In this document: positions 38,783 through 48,120 of the stretch, piece after piece
Position numbering within the stretch: position 1 is the stretch's first letter
How the letters are laid out: each line of letters begins with the position of its first letter
Source: Phycisphaerae bacterium
Lineage (GTDB): Bacteria > Planctomycetota > Phycisphaerae > UBA1845 > UTPLA1
Assembly (NCBI GenBank): GCA_019636475.1
Contig: JAHBXN010000003.1
Coordinates: 124,001 to 188,000 of the forward strand
DNA length: 64,000 nucleotides
Direction of reading: 5' to 3'
Position numbers and translations under genes: made by a program
Notes under the pieces: generated by a model
What the model was told of the DNA's origin: nothing
What the model saw: only the letters and a program-made list of their open reading frames with translations
Databases searched by the model: none

Positions 38783-38923
38783 ATGATTCGAACTCCAAAC
38801 CGTCGGCGGCGCCGCAGGACTCGATATGCTGCCTTCGCTGTACTCACTGTAGGTACCTGCGCCCAATTTGGAATTGGCTGTATTCAAGCGGTGCTCGCGA
38901 CGATCGGCGCAACTTTCTTTTGA
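38783..38923 (+). CDS. Putative 46-residue secreted or membrane peptide
   Basis: A short frame starts MIRTPNRRRRRRTRY and continues AAFAVLTVGTCAQFGIGCIQAV. It has an extremely basic n-region, a hydrophobic stretch and two cysteines, a pattern of small exported peptides seen in planctomycetes. AAAGGAAGCGG (38768-38778) is well placed before ATG 38783. It has no recognised family. It could be a small lipoprotein-like or membrane peptide; the reading is tentative. Confidence 0.45.
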   Translation: MIRTPNRRRRRRTRYAAFAVLTVGTCAQFGIGCIQAVLATIGATFF

Positions 38924-38967
38924 TGGCGTGCATCCGCACAGCTTGACGAAGCCTCGAAGCACACCTG

Positions 38968-39804
38968 TCAGAGCACAAAATCGGCATCATCCGCGCCTGC
39001 GTCTTCCGCGGGCACCAGCCGCGGATGATGTGGCCGCTTAGGCAAAACGGCAATCAATGCCATCCCGGCGGCGAATCCGCCGATATGCGCCCAGTATGCG
39101 ACGTTCCCTTCACTGCCACGAAATGCCGGGAACAGGTTCTGCAGCAGAATGTAAAACCCAAGATACATGAACGCCGGAAGATTGAGCGTGACCGGGTAAT
39201 AACCGATCGGCACGATTGCAAGAATCCTCGATCGTGGAAACAGCAGTAGATACGCGCCCATCACTCCGCTGATCGCACCACTCGCGCCCACCAGCGGCAT
39301 GAGCGACGGCTCAAAAAATGTGTGCGCAAGATTGCCACACACGCCCGTCGCAAGATAAAAAATCAGGTACAGGGCAGGTCCTAGCCGATCCTCCACGTTG
39401 TTGCCGAAAACCCAGAGAAACAGCATGTTTCCAATGAGGTGCATCCAGCCCCCATGTAGAAACATACAGGTGACGATGTTGATCGTCGCGGGAATCGCCT
39501 CAGCCGCCTTGATTGCATCCACGTCTTTCTGAACAATCGGCTTGCCCGTTCGGAAGTCAATGGCGCTTCGTCCATACCGGTCGGTAATCGGCTTAACCGG
39601 TGGATATTGATTCATGGCGGCATCAAACTCCGACGACGAAAAAACGAGCTCGGCCGGTACGAATCCGTACTTCCAGATCAGAGGGTCATTCAGACCATGC
39701 GGAGCGCTGAGTTGCAGAATAAAGACCACGGTGTTGATGAGAATCAATCCGATGGTCATGTAGGGTACTGTCGAGGTGGGATTGTTGTCGCGAATTGGGA
39801 ACAT
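38968..39804 (-). CDS. Rhomboid-family intramembrane serine protease
   Basis: The 278-residue polytopic membrane protein cleaves membrane-anchored substrates within the bilayer. The catalytic dyad is Ser175 (GASGAISG) and His240 (YWAHIGGFAAG), with the oxyanion-helping Asn126 in HLIGNMLFLWVFG. An approximately 65-residue hydrophilic loop between the first and second membrane helices (about 40-105) is typical of the planctomycete/actinobacterial sub-type (YGFVPAELV at its start). The C-terminus is Asp/Ala-rich. It follows mogA in the same direction after a 146-base gap. Confidence 0.92.
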   Translation of the reverse strand: MFPIRDNNPTSTVPYMTIGLILINTVVFILQLSAPHGLNDPLIWKYGFVPAELVFSSSEFDAAMNQYPPVKPITDRYGRSAIDFRTGKPIVQKDVDAIKAAEAIPATINIVTCMFLHGGWMHLIGNMLFLWVFGNNVEDRLGPALYLIFYLATGVCGNLAHTFFEPSLMPLVGASGAISGVMGAYLLLFPRSRILAIVPIGYYPVTLNLPAFMYLGFYILLQNLFPAFRGSEGNVAYWAHIGGFAAGMALIAVLPKRPHHPRLVPAEDAGADDADFVL

Positions 39805-39950
39805 ATGATAGCATTGGCCTGAGGCGGGAATCTATTGCGAACCATTCTAGTCCGCACAAGCCTGATCCGCTCGATGCGATTCGGCTGAATTCACCTAAGC
39901 CGGCAGTACGCGGACGCGCATGCGGTCAGAATGTGGCGTCGCGGTTTGGT

Positions 39951-40457
39951 CTATTCATGCTGACGGTTCGACCCCTGCTCCAACTGGCAATCCACCACCA
40001 GACGATTCAGCACCTTCAGGACATGGCAGATCGCCGGACCGAGCAGCGCCAGGCAGTCCAAAACGCCCTTGGGGCTGCCCGGCAGCATCACAACCAGCGT
40101 CCGGCCGATAATTCCCGCCCCACCGCGAGAAATGATCGCCAAGGGAGTCTTGCCATAAGTTCCGGTCCGCATGATCTCGCCGAAGCCTGGCAACCGTTTT
40201 TCAAAGAGTGGTTCTACAATGTCCGGCGTCACATCCCGCTCGCTGATCCCCGTACCGCCGGTCGTCACAATCAGCGCGACCCGGCCAATCCTTTCAAGAA
40301 CGGCGCTGCGAATCAACTCGGCTTCATCAGGGACGATAACCCGCTCGATCACGGTCAACCCGAGGTTCGCGAGCGCCGAATCCGCGGCCGGTCCGCTGCG
40401 GTCCTCGGTAATGCCTTTCGAACGGGAATCAGAAATCGTCAGAACAGCGGCGTTCAT
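39951..40457 (-). CDS. Molybdopterin adenylyltransferase-like protein (MogA/MoaB)
   Basis: The 168-residue cytosolic protein of the MoaB/Mog family adenylylates molybdopterin before molybdenum insertion. The signature blocks are AVLTISDSRSKGITEDRSG, VPDEAELIRSAV, IVTTGGTGISERDVTPD (the GGTG substrate loop), ISRGGAGIIGRTLVVMLPGSPKGV. ATG 40457 begins directly before the first strand; the longer frame to 40487 adds ten residues with no ribosome site. No other molybdenum-cofactor genes are in the window. Confidence 0.92.
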   Translation of the reverse strand: MNAAVLTISDSRSKGITEDRSGPAADSALANLGLTVIERVIVPDEAELIRSAVLERIGRVALIVTTGGTGISERDVTPDIVEPLFEKRLPGFGEIMRTGTYGKTPLAIISRGGAGIIGRTLVVMLPGSPKGVLDCLALLGPAICHVLKVLNRLVVDCQLEQGSNRQHE

Positions 40458-40509
40458 ACGCGACTCATGTGGCGAAGCTGCCGGCATTGATCAATACGCA
40501 CGGATGCCA

Positions 40510-41784
40510 TTACTCCGGCACGCGCTTGATCTCGGCGCCGAGTGCATTCAACCGCTGCTCGATTCGATCGTATCCGCGATCGATATGGTAGACGCGGGAG
40601 ACCGTCGTCTTCCCCTTCGCGACCAGTCCGGCAACAACCAGCGCGGCCGACGCGCGAAGGTCGCTTGCCATGACCGGAGCGCCCACGAGTTGCTTCACAC
40701 CCTCAACGATGACGGTCGGCCCCTCTTTTCGGAGAATCGCGCCCATGCGATTGAGTTCCGCCACGTGTACAAATCGGTCCGGGTAGATTTTTTCCGTGAT
40801 GATGCTGTTCCCGTCGGCGAGACACAGAAGTGTCATCATCTGGGCCTGAATATCTGTCGGGAATCCCGGGTACGGCTGCGTGGTGATTTGTACGGGCTCC
40901 AATCGGCGGGCCGATGACACCTGCACGTATCCATCCGGCGAACGCTCCACATGCACCCCAATCGCCTTCAGTCGATCCACCACCGCAAGAAGATGATCCA
41001 ATCGGCAATTGGTGAGACGAACATCGCCGTTGGTGATCGCCGCAGCCACCATGAAGGTTCCGGCCTCAATTCGGTCAGGAATCACCTGGTGCTCACAACC
41101 TTTTAACTCGTTGACGCCCTCAATTGTGATTCGTGGCGTGCCGTGCCCGCTGATTCTCGCGCCGCAGGCATTCAGATAATTCGCCAGATCGACCACCTCA
41201 GGCTCGCAGGCGGCGCATTCGATAACCGAAGTGCCGTCTGCCAGACAGGCGGCCATCATGACGTTTGCAGTACCCAGTACGGTCGATCCGAACGGGCCGC
41301 CAAGAAATATCTCAGCGCCCTTAAGCTTCTTGGCTCGGACATGGATATCGCCGCCGGTCAGCTCAACCGTCGCGCCCAGCGCTTCCAATCCTTGTAGGTG
41401 AAGGTTGATCGGGCGATAACCGATGTTGCATCCGCCGGGGAGACTGACCTGCGCGCGACCGCGCCTGGCCAGCAGAGGCCCCATCACGCAAACACTCGCA
41501 CGCATTTGCCGCACAAGTTCGTACTCGGCGTGGCAATTCATCTCGTCTTCGACTTTGAGATTGATGTTCCCGTTGTCGTGGTGAAACACCCGAACACCGA
41601 GTTTCTCGAGCAAGTAGGACAACGAACGGATGTCCGTCAGGTCAGGAACACCCTTGAGCACCGTCTCCCCTTCCGTCAGGATCGACGCGGCCATGATGGG
41701 CAGCGCGGCATTCTTCGAGCCGCTGATGGGTACGGTTCCTTTCAGTCGCTTTCCGCCGCTGATGACGAAACAATCCACGATCAA
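40510..41784 (-). CDS. murA: UDP-N-acetylglucosamine 1-carboxyvinyltransferase
   Basis: MurA transfers enolpyruvate from PEP to UDP-GlcNAc, the first committed step of peptidoglycan synthesis. The 424 residues contain SGSKNAALPI (Lys and Asn of the active site), RASVCVMGPLLARRG, and the loop LPGGCNIGYRPINLH with catalytic Cys119 (the fosfomycin target; not the Asp variant). Further on are EAGTFMVAAAI, YPGFPTDIQAQ and YPDRFVHVAELNRMGA. It shows peptidoglycan is made despite the planctomycete-like character. It lies upstream of mogA with 52 bases between, and is divergent from the DUF1697 gene. Confidence 0.97.
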   Translation of the reverse strand: MIVDCFVISGGKRLKGTVPISGSKNAALPIMAASILTEGETVLKGVPDLTDIRSLSYLLEKLGVRVFHHDNGNINLKVEDEMNCHAEYELVRQMRASVCVMGPLLARRGRAQVSLPGGCNIGYRPINLHLQGLEALGATVELTGGDIHVRAKKLKGAEIFLGGPFGSTVLGTANVMMAACLADGTSVIECAACEPEVVDLANYLNACGARISGHGTPRITIEGVNELKGCEHQVIPDRIEAGTFMVAAAITNGDVRLTNCRLDHLLAVVDRLKAIGVHVERSPDGYVQVSSARRLEPVQITTQPYPGFPTDIQAQMMTLLCLADGNSIITEKIYPDRFVHVAELNRMGAILRKEGPTVIVEGVKQLVGAPVMASDLRASAALVVAGLVAKGKTTVSRVYHIDRGYDRIEQRLNALGAEIKRVPE

Positions 41785-41939
41785 TACCCCCGTGCAAAAA
41801 AGGGTGACATCCTTGTCCGACTCCAGTCATATCGACCGGAATGCCGCGCGATTATAAGACCAGAAACCCAAATCTCCAATCCACCCCCAGTCCTTCGGGA
41901 ATCTTTCCAGCAACCCCGTGATTCATTAACCTGCGCCTG

Positions 41940-42488
41940 ATGAAGACTTATATCGCTCTCATACGCGGCATTAACGTCGGGGGGACCCGGGTCATCCCCA
42001 TGAAAGAGCTTGTTTCGATCATGAGCGCGCTGGGCCTTGAGAATGTTCGCACCTACATCCAGAGCGGCAATGCCGCTTTTCAATGTTCAGCCGCGAATGC
42101 GAAAGGACTGGAAAAACGGATGGGAGCGACGATTCAAGAACTCAAGGGATTTCGGCCGGAAATCATGATTCTGAGCGACAGCGCCCTCTTGAGCATTCTC
42201 AAAGACAACCCATTTCCTGAGGGGATGGCTGATCCGACGAAGCTCCAGATCGGCATCCTTGCATCCAAACCAATCAAACCCGACCTCGAAGCCATTGCGA
42301 CGCTGAAGTCGAACACCGAGCAATTCAAATTGACCAGCGCGGCGTTCTATCTTCATGCCCCGGACGGTATCGGGAATTCAAAGTTGGCCCAGCGCGTTGA
42401 GCGGCTGCTCGGCGTGGATGTAACTGTGCGGAACATGCGAACGATTGCCAAGCTGCTCGAACTGGCTTCGACCATTCAGCGAGACTGA
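41940..42488 (+). CDS. DUF1697 family protein
   Basis: The 182-residue cytosolic protein matches DUF1697, small proteins of unknown function. The signature is YIALIRGINVGGTRVIPMKEL followed by LGLENVRTYIQSGNAAFQC, then a variable middle and an RNMRTIAKLLEL ending. Family members are widespread and often horizontally distributed. The ATG at 41940 is immediately before the hallmark strand. It faces murA across a 155-base divergent gap. Confidence 0.9.
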   Translation: MKTYIALIRGINVGGTRVIPMKELVSIMSALGLENVRTYIQSGNAAFQCSAANAKGLEKRMGATIQELKGFRPEIMILSDSALLSILKDNPFPEGMADPTKLQIGILASKPIKPDLEAIATLKSNTEQFKLTSAAFYLHAPDGIGNSKLAQRVERLLGVDVTVRNMRTIAKLLELASTIQRD

Positions 42489-42585
42489 CGCCCGGGAATT
42501 CACAGAATGACTGGCGTTGCAGACCGTTATCAACCTGTTAGGCTACGGGCCGGATCTTGAGTGAAAGCACGTCACGGGAGAGAAG

Positions 42586-44529
42586 ATGAAATTCAAGGAC
42601 TTTGTGAACGGCAAGGCGATCGAACTTGGGAAAGACGTCCTGCGGATGACCACCGCCGCCGGATCCGGCCACCCCACCAGCTCACTTTCGATCATTCATC
42701 TTGTTGTCGTCCTGATGTACGACATCATGCATCACAACCCCGCCGACCCTTGGGACGCCGGGAACGACCGGCTTGTGCTCTCCGAAGGACACGCGGTACC
42801 GGCCGTGTATGCGGCTTGGGCCGATCTTGGCGGAGTCGTCGGCCGCGATCGGGCGAGCGCGCGTCGGCTTTCCAGGGATGAGTTGAGCACGCTCCGGGAA
42901 ATCACCAGTCCGTTGGATGGGCACCCCAATCCCGCCGAAGGATTCCACTTCTTTGATGCCGCAACCGGCTCGCTTGGACAAGGCTTGAGCGTTGGAGCGG
43001 GCTTGGCGCTTGCCGCACGCAGTCGCGGCATCGACAAACAGATCTATACACTGATCGGCGATGGCGAATCGCGTGAGGGGCAAATCTGGGAGGCGATGGA
43101 TTTTGCCATCGATCAACGCCTGTCCAATCTGACAGCGATCTTCAACTGCAACGGCCAGGGCCAGGCCGATTATGTATCATCGCAGCAGTCGGTGGAAAGC
43201 CTGGAGTCGAAAGCGGCCGCGTTCGGCTGGCAGACCGTGACAATCGACGGACATGATCCTGATGCCATTCGCGCGGCACTTTCCGGACGCAATCGCGCGA
43301 AGCCTTTGGCGGTCATCGCTCGAACCCAAAAGGGGTGGGGATGCTCATCGATCAAGGATCGATCCAATCACGGCAAGCCCGTACCTCCTGATCAATTGGC
43401 CTCAGCCTGCGCGGAGCTCGATGCAACAGGCAAAACGCTCGGAGTCTCCGGTGGACCCGTCGCGACCGGTCTTGAAGTGAAATCCCCTGCCGTCGCAAAG
43501 CCATTCGAGAAGCGCACAATCAGCGCACCGAATTTCACAGACGCGATGAAGCTGGCCGGTCTCGATGGGGTGGTCGCCAAGGGAAAAATGGCGACGCGCC
43601 GGGCCTACGGCGCCGCCCTTCTCGCGATCGCCGAGGCGGATTCACGGATCATCGCCCTCGATGCAGACGTCAGCAACTCCACATTCGCGGAGATGCTCGG
43701 GAAGAAGCACCCTGACCGATTCGTCGAATGCAAGATCGCCGAACAGAACATGATCTCGGTTGCGGCCGGCATGTCTGCGGCAGGTTTCATTCCATTCGCA
43801 AGCTCGTTTGCGAAATTCGTCTCGCGGGCCTACGACCAGATCGAAATGGCTCAAATCTCCCGGGCGAACATCAAGATCGTCGGATCCCATTCTGGAATTT
43901 CGCTTGCAGCCGACGGGCCGAGCCAGATGAGCCTTCACGATGTTGCATTCTTTCGCAGTGCAGGATGCGCGGACAATGGTTTCGGACGGCCCGCGTGTAT
44001 CAGTTTCCAGCCGTCCGATGCCGTCTCGGCCTATCACTGCACGGTACTGATGGCGAATCATGACGGCATGTGTTACATGCGAACGCATCGACCGGATGTC
44101 GCTTTGCTCTATTCGCCCGAAACCAGGTTCTCCATCGGCGGTTCGCACATGCTGAGCGAAGGAGATGCCGTCACAGTCGTTTCCTCCGGATACATGGTTC
44201 ACGTCTGCAAGGCTGCGATCGATCGGCTCGCAGCAGCGGGCGTGCGATGCACCCTGATCGATTCCTATTCATTCCCGCTCGATGCTTCACTGATTCTCGC
44301 GGCAGCCGCGAAAACTGGCGGCCGAGTCCTCACCGTCGAAGACAATTACATCGGAGGGCTGGCCAGCGCCGTGGCGGAATCAGCAGCGTCCGCCGGAGAT
44401 GTTCGCGTCGAGAGCATGATCTGTCGCAGGATCCCGAAGAGTGCGAAGTCGCCTGAAGATATTCTGGCCTACACGGGTCTGTCCGAATCAGATATCGAGG
44501 CGAGGATCCGAGCAATCGCAAGCCGATAG
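42586..44529 (+). CDS. tkt: Transketolase
   Basis: Thiamine-diphosphate enzyme of the pentose phosphate pathway that moves two-carbon ketol units between sugar phosphates. The 647-residue protein carries TTAAGSGHPTSSLS, SEGHAVPAVYAA, LDGHPNP, TGSLGQGLSVGAGLALA, the cofactor motif IGDGESREGQIWEAMDFA...N, and SNHGKP. It also has AEQNMISVAAGMSAAG (conserved Glu), SHSGISLAADGPSQMS and YMRTHRPD. GGGAGAG lies just before ATG 42586. The AhpD-like selenoprotein candidate follows by 23 bases. Confidence 0.96.
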   Translation: MKFKDFVNGKAIELGKDVLRMTTAAGSGHPTSSLSIIHLVVVLMYDIMHHNPADPWDAGNDRLVLSEGHAVPAVYAAWADLGGVVGRDRASARRLSRDELSTLREITSPLDGHPNPAEGFHFFDAATGSLGQGLSVGAGLALAARSRGIDKQIYTLIGDGESREGQIWEAMDFAIDQRLSNLTAIFNCNGQGQADYVSSQQSVESLESKAAAFGWQTVTIDGHDPDAIRAALSGRNRAKPLAVIARTQKGWGCSSIKDRSNHGKPVPPDQLASACAELDATGKTLGVSGGPVATGLEVKSPAVAKPFEKRTISAPNFTDAMKLAGLDGVVAKGKMATRRAYGAALLAIAEADSRIIALDADVSNSTFAEMLGKKHPDRFVECKIAEQNMISVAAGMSAAGFIPFASSFAKFVSRAYDQIEMAQISRANIKIVGSHSGISLAADGPSQMSLHDVAFFRSAGCADNGFGRPACISFQPSDAVSAYHCTVLMANHDGMCYMRTHRPDVALLYSPETRFSIGGSHMLSEGDAVTVVSSGYMVHVCKAAIDRLAAAGVRCTLIDSYSFPLDASLILAAAAKTGGRVLTVEDNYIGGLASAVAESAASAGDVRVESMICRRIPKSAKSPEDILAYTGLSESDIEARIRAIASR

Positions 44530-44552
44530 CCCCGCACTAGGCGGATAATCGT

Positions 44553-45137
44553 ATGACCTGGATTCAGACCATTTCTGACGACGATGCCGACGGCCAAATT
44601 GGTGAACAGTTTGAGGCGGCTCGGAGACGTGCCGGCCGAGTGTACAACATCGTCCGATCGATGTCGCTCAATGCCCGCGCGCTGGGTGATTCGATGGCGA
44701 TGTACCGGACGCTTATGTTCGGAGCGTCGCCCCTGCCCCGCTACGTGCGTGAAATGATCGCGACGGTCGTCAGCGGCGCCAACGCGTGCTTTTACTGAGT
44801 GCAGTCTCACGCGACGGACCTCCGTGCCGAGGTCGACCACATGAGCGCCGCCGAAGCCGATGCGTTTGTGCATGCGGTCGTTCGCGATTGGCGGTCCGCG
44901 GGCGTTGAGCCGAAGGATGCCGCGCTCCTGAACTACGCCGAAAAACTGACCCATCTCGCGGCGAAAATGGAAGAATCGGATCTGAACCGTCTCCGCGCAG
45001 TGGGCTGGGACGATGTCGCCATTCACGACGCGACACAGATCATTGCATATTTCAACTATATCAATCGAATCGCCGAAGGGCTCGGTGTGGAGCTTGACGC
45101 CGGCGCGCCGGTATGGGGCGGGGGGAAACCCGATTGA
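44553..45137 (+). CDS. AhpD-like peroxidase-related protein, probable selenoprotein (in-frame TGA = Sec82)
   Basis: Read through a single TGA at 44796-44798, this is one 194-residue frame of the carboxymuconolactone decarboxylase/AhpD superfamily (peroxidase-related branch). The family active site is CxxCxxxH; here it is Cys79-Phe-Tyr-TGA-Val-Gln-Ser-His86. The stop replaces precisely the second redox Cys, giving CxxU. Conserved context lies on both sides: EMIATVVSGANA before, SHATDLRAEV after, and the later LNYAEKLTHLA and IAYFNYINRIAEGLG of the fold. A 6-bp hairpin lies 18 bases downstream. Without recoding the product would end at residue 81, inside the active site. AhpD-like selenoproteins are known in other bacteria. 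A nonsense mutation or sequencing error is the alternative. Confidence 0.82.
44817..44834 (+). promoter_or_regulatory. Candidate bacterial SECIS hairpin
   Basis: GACCTC (44817-44822) pairs perfectly with GAGGTC (44829-44834) around the 6-base loop CGTGCC. The loop starts 25 bases after the TGA and its second base is G. Both features agree with the loose bacterial SECIS rule (short stem-loop within about 16-37 bases, G early in the loop). Confidence 0.6.
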
Positions 45138-45144
45138 GGCGAAG

Positions 45145-46638
45145 TCAACCTGCCGTCGGTTCAGGGTACTCGCTTGGTACGGTTGAACAACGCTTCGCGC
45201 TCACTGCGATAATGAGAAGGCCCGCCTGAATAAAACACAGCAGCAACCCCCAGCAGAATACCCCATAGTCAAGCAGTCTCTCAGCCAGGCGATCCCGAAG
45301 AATCCCTTCACTCAGCAACACCAGCAAGACCAGCTGCGCCGAGAGTCCGGCCACGAACCATGCCCGAAAGCGCTCTGTCAACGGGCGACACGTCAGCACG
45401 TACCAGACTGCGATGAAAACGATCGGCAACGTCGTCGCATGGTGCTTCCATGTGCGTTCGCTCAGCAAGAGCATTGCAAGGAGGATCATCGAAAACTCAA
45501 GGAGCAGCCGCGGATCGCGCCGGTCGCGCGTCGGCGTGCGACAAACCCAAGCCAATACGGCGAAAATCGGCAGCGAGATCGCCGGCTTGAGCAATCTTCC
45601 GAGCGACGTTGCGGGACGCGCCATGTCTTCCATTCCGGAATTGAAGGCCATGTCCACCGGCATCTCTTCAATCTGCAGAATGCCCACTTTGCCGAACAGC
45701 CGCATCACGACGCCAAACAGCGATTGATTGGCTGGTTCGTACGCGGCGTAGCCGTGCAGCGCGAAAGGCGCGACAAGCATGTCAAACCAGGACTTCAGGT
45801 AATGCCAGTTTTTCTCGAACCCGAGTATCAGGCCCGGAATCACAATAAAGAACATGCCCATTCCGACCGCGGCCCCGATCAACACGCGCCATTGACGCTT
45901 GTACGCGAAGTACACCAACGCTAGAGCCGGCGTCAGCTTTGTGACGACCGCCAAGGCAAGAAACAGTCCGGCGCAAAAGTCGAATCGCCGCACGAACAGC
46001 CCCCATGCGATCGCAAGCCATGCCATCATGAATATGTTCAGGTTGCCATGGGAAATGTCACTGACGATCGGGCGGACGGAGTACGCCATCGCCATCAGCA
46101 GAACTCCGATCGGCACTGCGAATGATGCTCGCCCGATTCCGCGGATCGTTAATGCCAACCCAACCAGTACCGCGACGATTTTTCCTGCTGACCAGACGAT
46201 CGCCGCACCGACTACACCGAGCCGGGTCAGCGGCGCAATGCTGAGTAATACCAGTGGCGGCGTCGGAAACCAGTGGCCCATTCCGTAGGGGTTGACCTGG
46301 TTATCGGGGTCCAGCATCAACTCGGCCGTAGGCAACCAGCGCCCCAGTGCGGTGCGAAGCCGCTCACCGCCCTCGCGATACAGACTGACGTCCGCTTTCT
46401 GAATTTTCACGACGAATTGGATGGAAGGAATGAGGAGGGCGGCGCCGAGCAGAATGATGGCCGCCGCCCGGACAATGTGATTATCTAGGTAGCGTTCGTC
46501 GATACTCCCGAGAAGTGTGCGTCGATACTCCGCCAGCTCGGGTACAATGGGTCCTTCGGGAACATTACCGGCTATCGCAGTGCGGTCGAACGGCGCGCCA
46601 GGCGGCGTGGAGGGATTCGTGCTCATCGCGGAAATCAT
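45145..46638 (-). CDS. GT87/DUF2029-type membrane glycosyltransferase
   Basis: The polytopic protein of about 497 residues has roughly 10 hydrophobic segments and the GT87 (DUF2029) pattern: an early periplasmic loop with YREGGERL, NPYGMGHWFPTPPLVLL, then SDISHGNLNIFMMAWLAIAW and LALAVVTKLTPALALVYFAYKRQW. These match mannosyltransferases that use polyprenyl-phosphate sugars to decorate lipids or glycans at the envelope; the sugar is not known. ATG 46638 has GGTGA upstream on its strand and ATG 46626 has none, so the longer start is kept. It lies just downstream of murD in the same direction. Confidence 0.82.
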   Translation of the reverse strand: MISAMSTNPSTPPGAPFDRTAIAGNVPEGPIVPELAEYRRTLLGSIDERYLDNHIVRAAAIILLGAALLIPSIQFVVKIQKADVSLYREGGERLRTALGRWLPTAELMLDPDNQVNPYGMGHWFPTPPLVLLSIAPLTRLGVVGAAIVWSAGKIVAVLVGLALTIRGIGRASFAVPIGVLLMAMAYSVRPIVSDISHGNLNIFMMAWLAIAWGLFVRRFDFCAGLFLALAVVTKLTPALALVYFAYKRQWRVLIGAAVGMGMFFIVIPGLILGFEKNWHYLKSWFDMLVAPFALHGYAAYEPANQSLFGVVMRLFGKVGILQIEEMPVDMAFNSGMEDMARPATSLGRLLKPAISLPIFAVLAWVCRTPTRDRRDPRLLLEFSMILLAMLLLSERTWKHHATTLPIVFIAVWYVLTCRPLTERFRAWFVAGLSAQLVLLVLLSEGILRDRLAERLLDYGVFCWGLLLCFIQAGLLIIAVSAKRCSTVPSEYPEPTAG

Positions 46639-46658
46639 GCGTCGTCACCGCGGCTGCG

Positions 46659-48062
46659 TCAAACCTCACTTTCCTGCCAGCCGTTGACGATCTGCCGGAA
46701 CTGATCGCCGCGCTGTTCATAATTTTTGAACCAGTCGTAACTCGCGCAGCCCGGAGAGAGCAGGACGACATCGCCAGGCCGTGCCAGATCACGGGCCGAA
46801 CAAACCGCCGATACGAAATCGGCGGCGGGGATTATACTCGGTCCTGCGCCACAGCCCGACGCGGCAACCCGGACGGCCGCGCCAATGCGATCGCGGGTCT
46901 GACCGATGCAGACAACGGCTTTGGTCTGCCTCGCGAGAAATGCTCCAAAAGACTCAAACGAACCGCCCTTGTCGGATCCGCCGGCCAGAACAACCACCGG
47001 CGCATCAAACGCCCGTATGGAAGTCATTGCGGCTTCGGGCGATGTGGCCTTGGAGTCGTTGAAATATCGAACGCCTCGGTATTCTCGAACGAATTCAAGC
47101 CGGTGAACGAGCCCCGTGAATTGGGACAAGGCGTTCACCGTCACTTCGTACTCGACACCCAACAGCCGCGCGACGGCGACCGCGCCGGCCGCATTCTGAA
47201 TATTATGCAATCCTGGAACCGAAAGGGTCAGCGGAAACGTGAATCGCTGCACCACCCCGCGCTCGTCTCGCGTCTCTACGACGGCTTCGCGCGTTGACTC
47301 ATCCGCCCCGAATCGAATGATCCGGTGCCCGACTGACGGCACATCTGGCAGTGCTTCGGCGCCGCTGAACGGCATAATCAGCCAATCGTCGTCTTTCTGA
47401 TATCGATACACATTTGATTTGGCCAGCGCATACGCGGCCAGTGTGCCGTGCCGATCCAGGTGATTCTCTCGAACATTCGTGACAAGCGCGATCGCCGGAC
47501 TCCTGCGAAGCGGCGCTGCGTCCTCAAGTTGGAAGCTTGATAGCTCCAATACGACGATATCGGCCTGACCAATCCTTGGTAGATCGTCAAGCAGCGATTT
47601 CCCGATATTGCCGCCGAGCCAGACGCGGCCGTGCTTCCACGACGGCTCATTCCTAGCCGAATCAAGCACGGCGCCGATCATGGCCGTGGTCGTGCTCTTT
47701 CCCACCGACCCGGTGATGCCCACGACACGCGCGCGGCACCGATCGAGAAACAAGTTCATCTCGCTCGAAATAGGCACGCCTCGGCGAATAGCTTCGGAAA
47801 CGAACGCCGACTTCGCCTTGTCCACGGCCGGACTGACAACGACAAGGTCACACCCATCCAGATCGGCGACATCATGCGCGCCAAACCGAAATTCAATCCG
47901 CAAATCTGATAGCTTCGCAACGCTCTCTTTCAGATCATCAGGCGCGGCCAGATCGGTCACAAGGACCCGCGCACCCTGGCCGCTGAGCCACCGCGTGACG
48001 CCGATGCCTCCGCCGAACCGCCCTAATCCCATGACTATCACGCGCTTGCCGGTGAATTCCAT
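46659..48062 (-). CDS. murD: UDP-N-acetylmuramoylalanine-D-glutamate ligase
   Basis: Cytosolic ATP-dependent Mur ligase adding D-Glu to UDP-MurNAc-L-Ala. The 467 residues include the N-terminal Rossmann-like VIVMGLGRFGGGIG, the P-loop GITGSVGKSTTTAM, LELSSFQLE, TNVRENHLDRHGT, HRLEFV, FNDSKATSPEAA, VLAGGSDKG and the C-terminal LLSPGCASYDWFKNYEQRGDQF. ATG 48062 starts right before the first strand; the in-frame extension to 48110 is not needed. It is isolated from the usual mur operon, with a glycosyltransferase downstream. Confidence 0.96.
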   Translation of the reverse strand: MEFTGKRVIVMGLGRFGGGIGVTRWLSGQGARVLVTDLAAPDDLKESVAKLSDLRIEFRFGAHDVADLDGCDLVVVSPAVDKAKSAFVSEAIRRGVPISSEMNLFLDRCRARVVGITGSVGKSTTTAMIGAVLDSARNEPSWKHGRVWLGGNIGKSLLDDLPRIGQADIVVLELSSFQLEDAAPLRRSPAIALVTNVRENHLDRHGTLAAYALAKSNVYRYQKDDDWLIMPFSGAEALPDVPSVGHRIIRFGADESTREAVVETRDERGVVQRFTFPLTLSVPGLHNIQNAAGAVAVARLLGVEYEVTVNALSQFTGLVHRLEFVREYRGVRYFNDSKATSPEAAMTSIRAFDAPVVVLAGGSDKGGSFESFGAFLARQTKAVVCIGQTRDRIGAAVRVAASGCGAGPSIIPAADFVSAVCSARDLARPGDVVLLSPGCASYDWFKNYEQRGDQFRQIVNGWQESEV

Positions 48063-48120
48063 TCCAAACCGTCGCTCCCGAGCCGAATTGCAGTGACTCA
48101 CATCAGGCAAAGAACCTCAC

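Noticed and set aside
44799-45137. Separate gene starting at the GTG after the TGA
   Set aside because: There is no ribosome site and it would begin in the middle of the AhpD active site; the upstream frame gives the missing half of the same domain.
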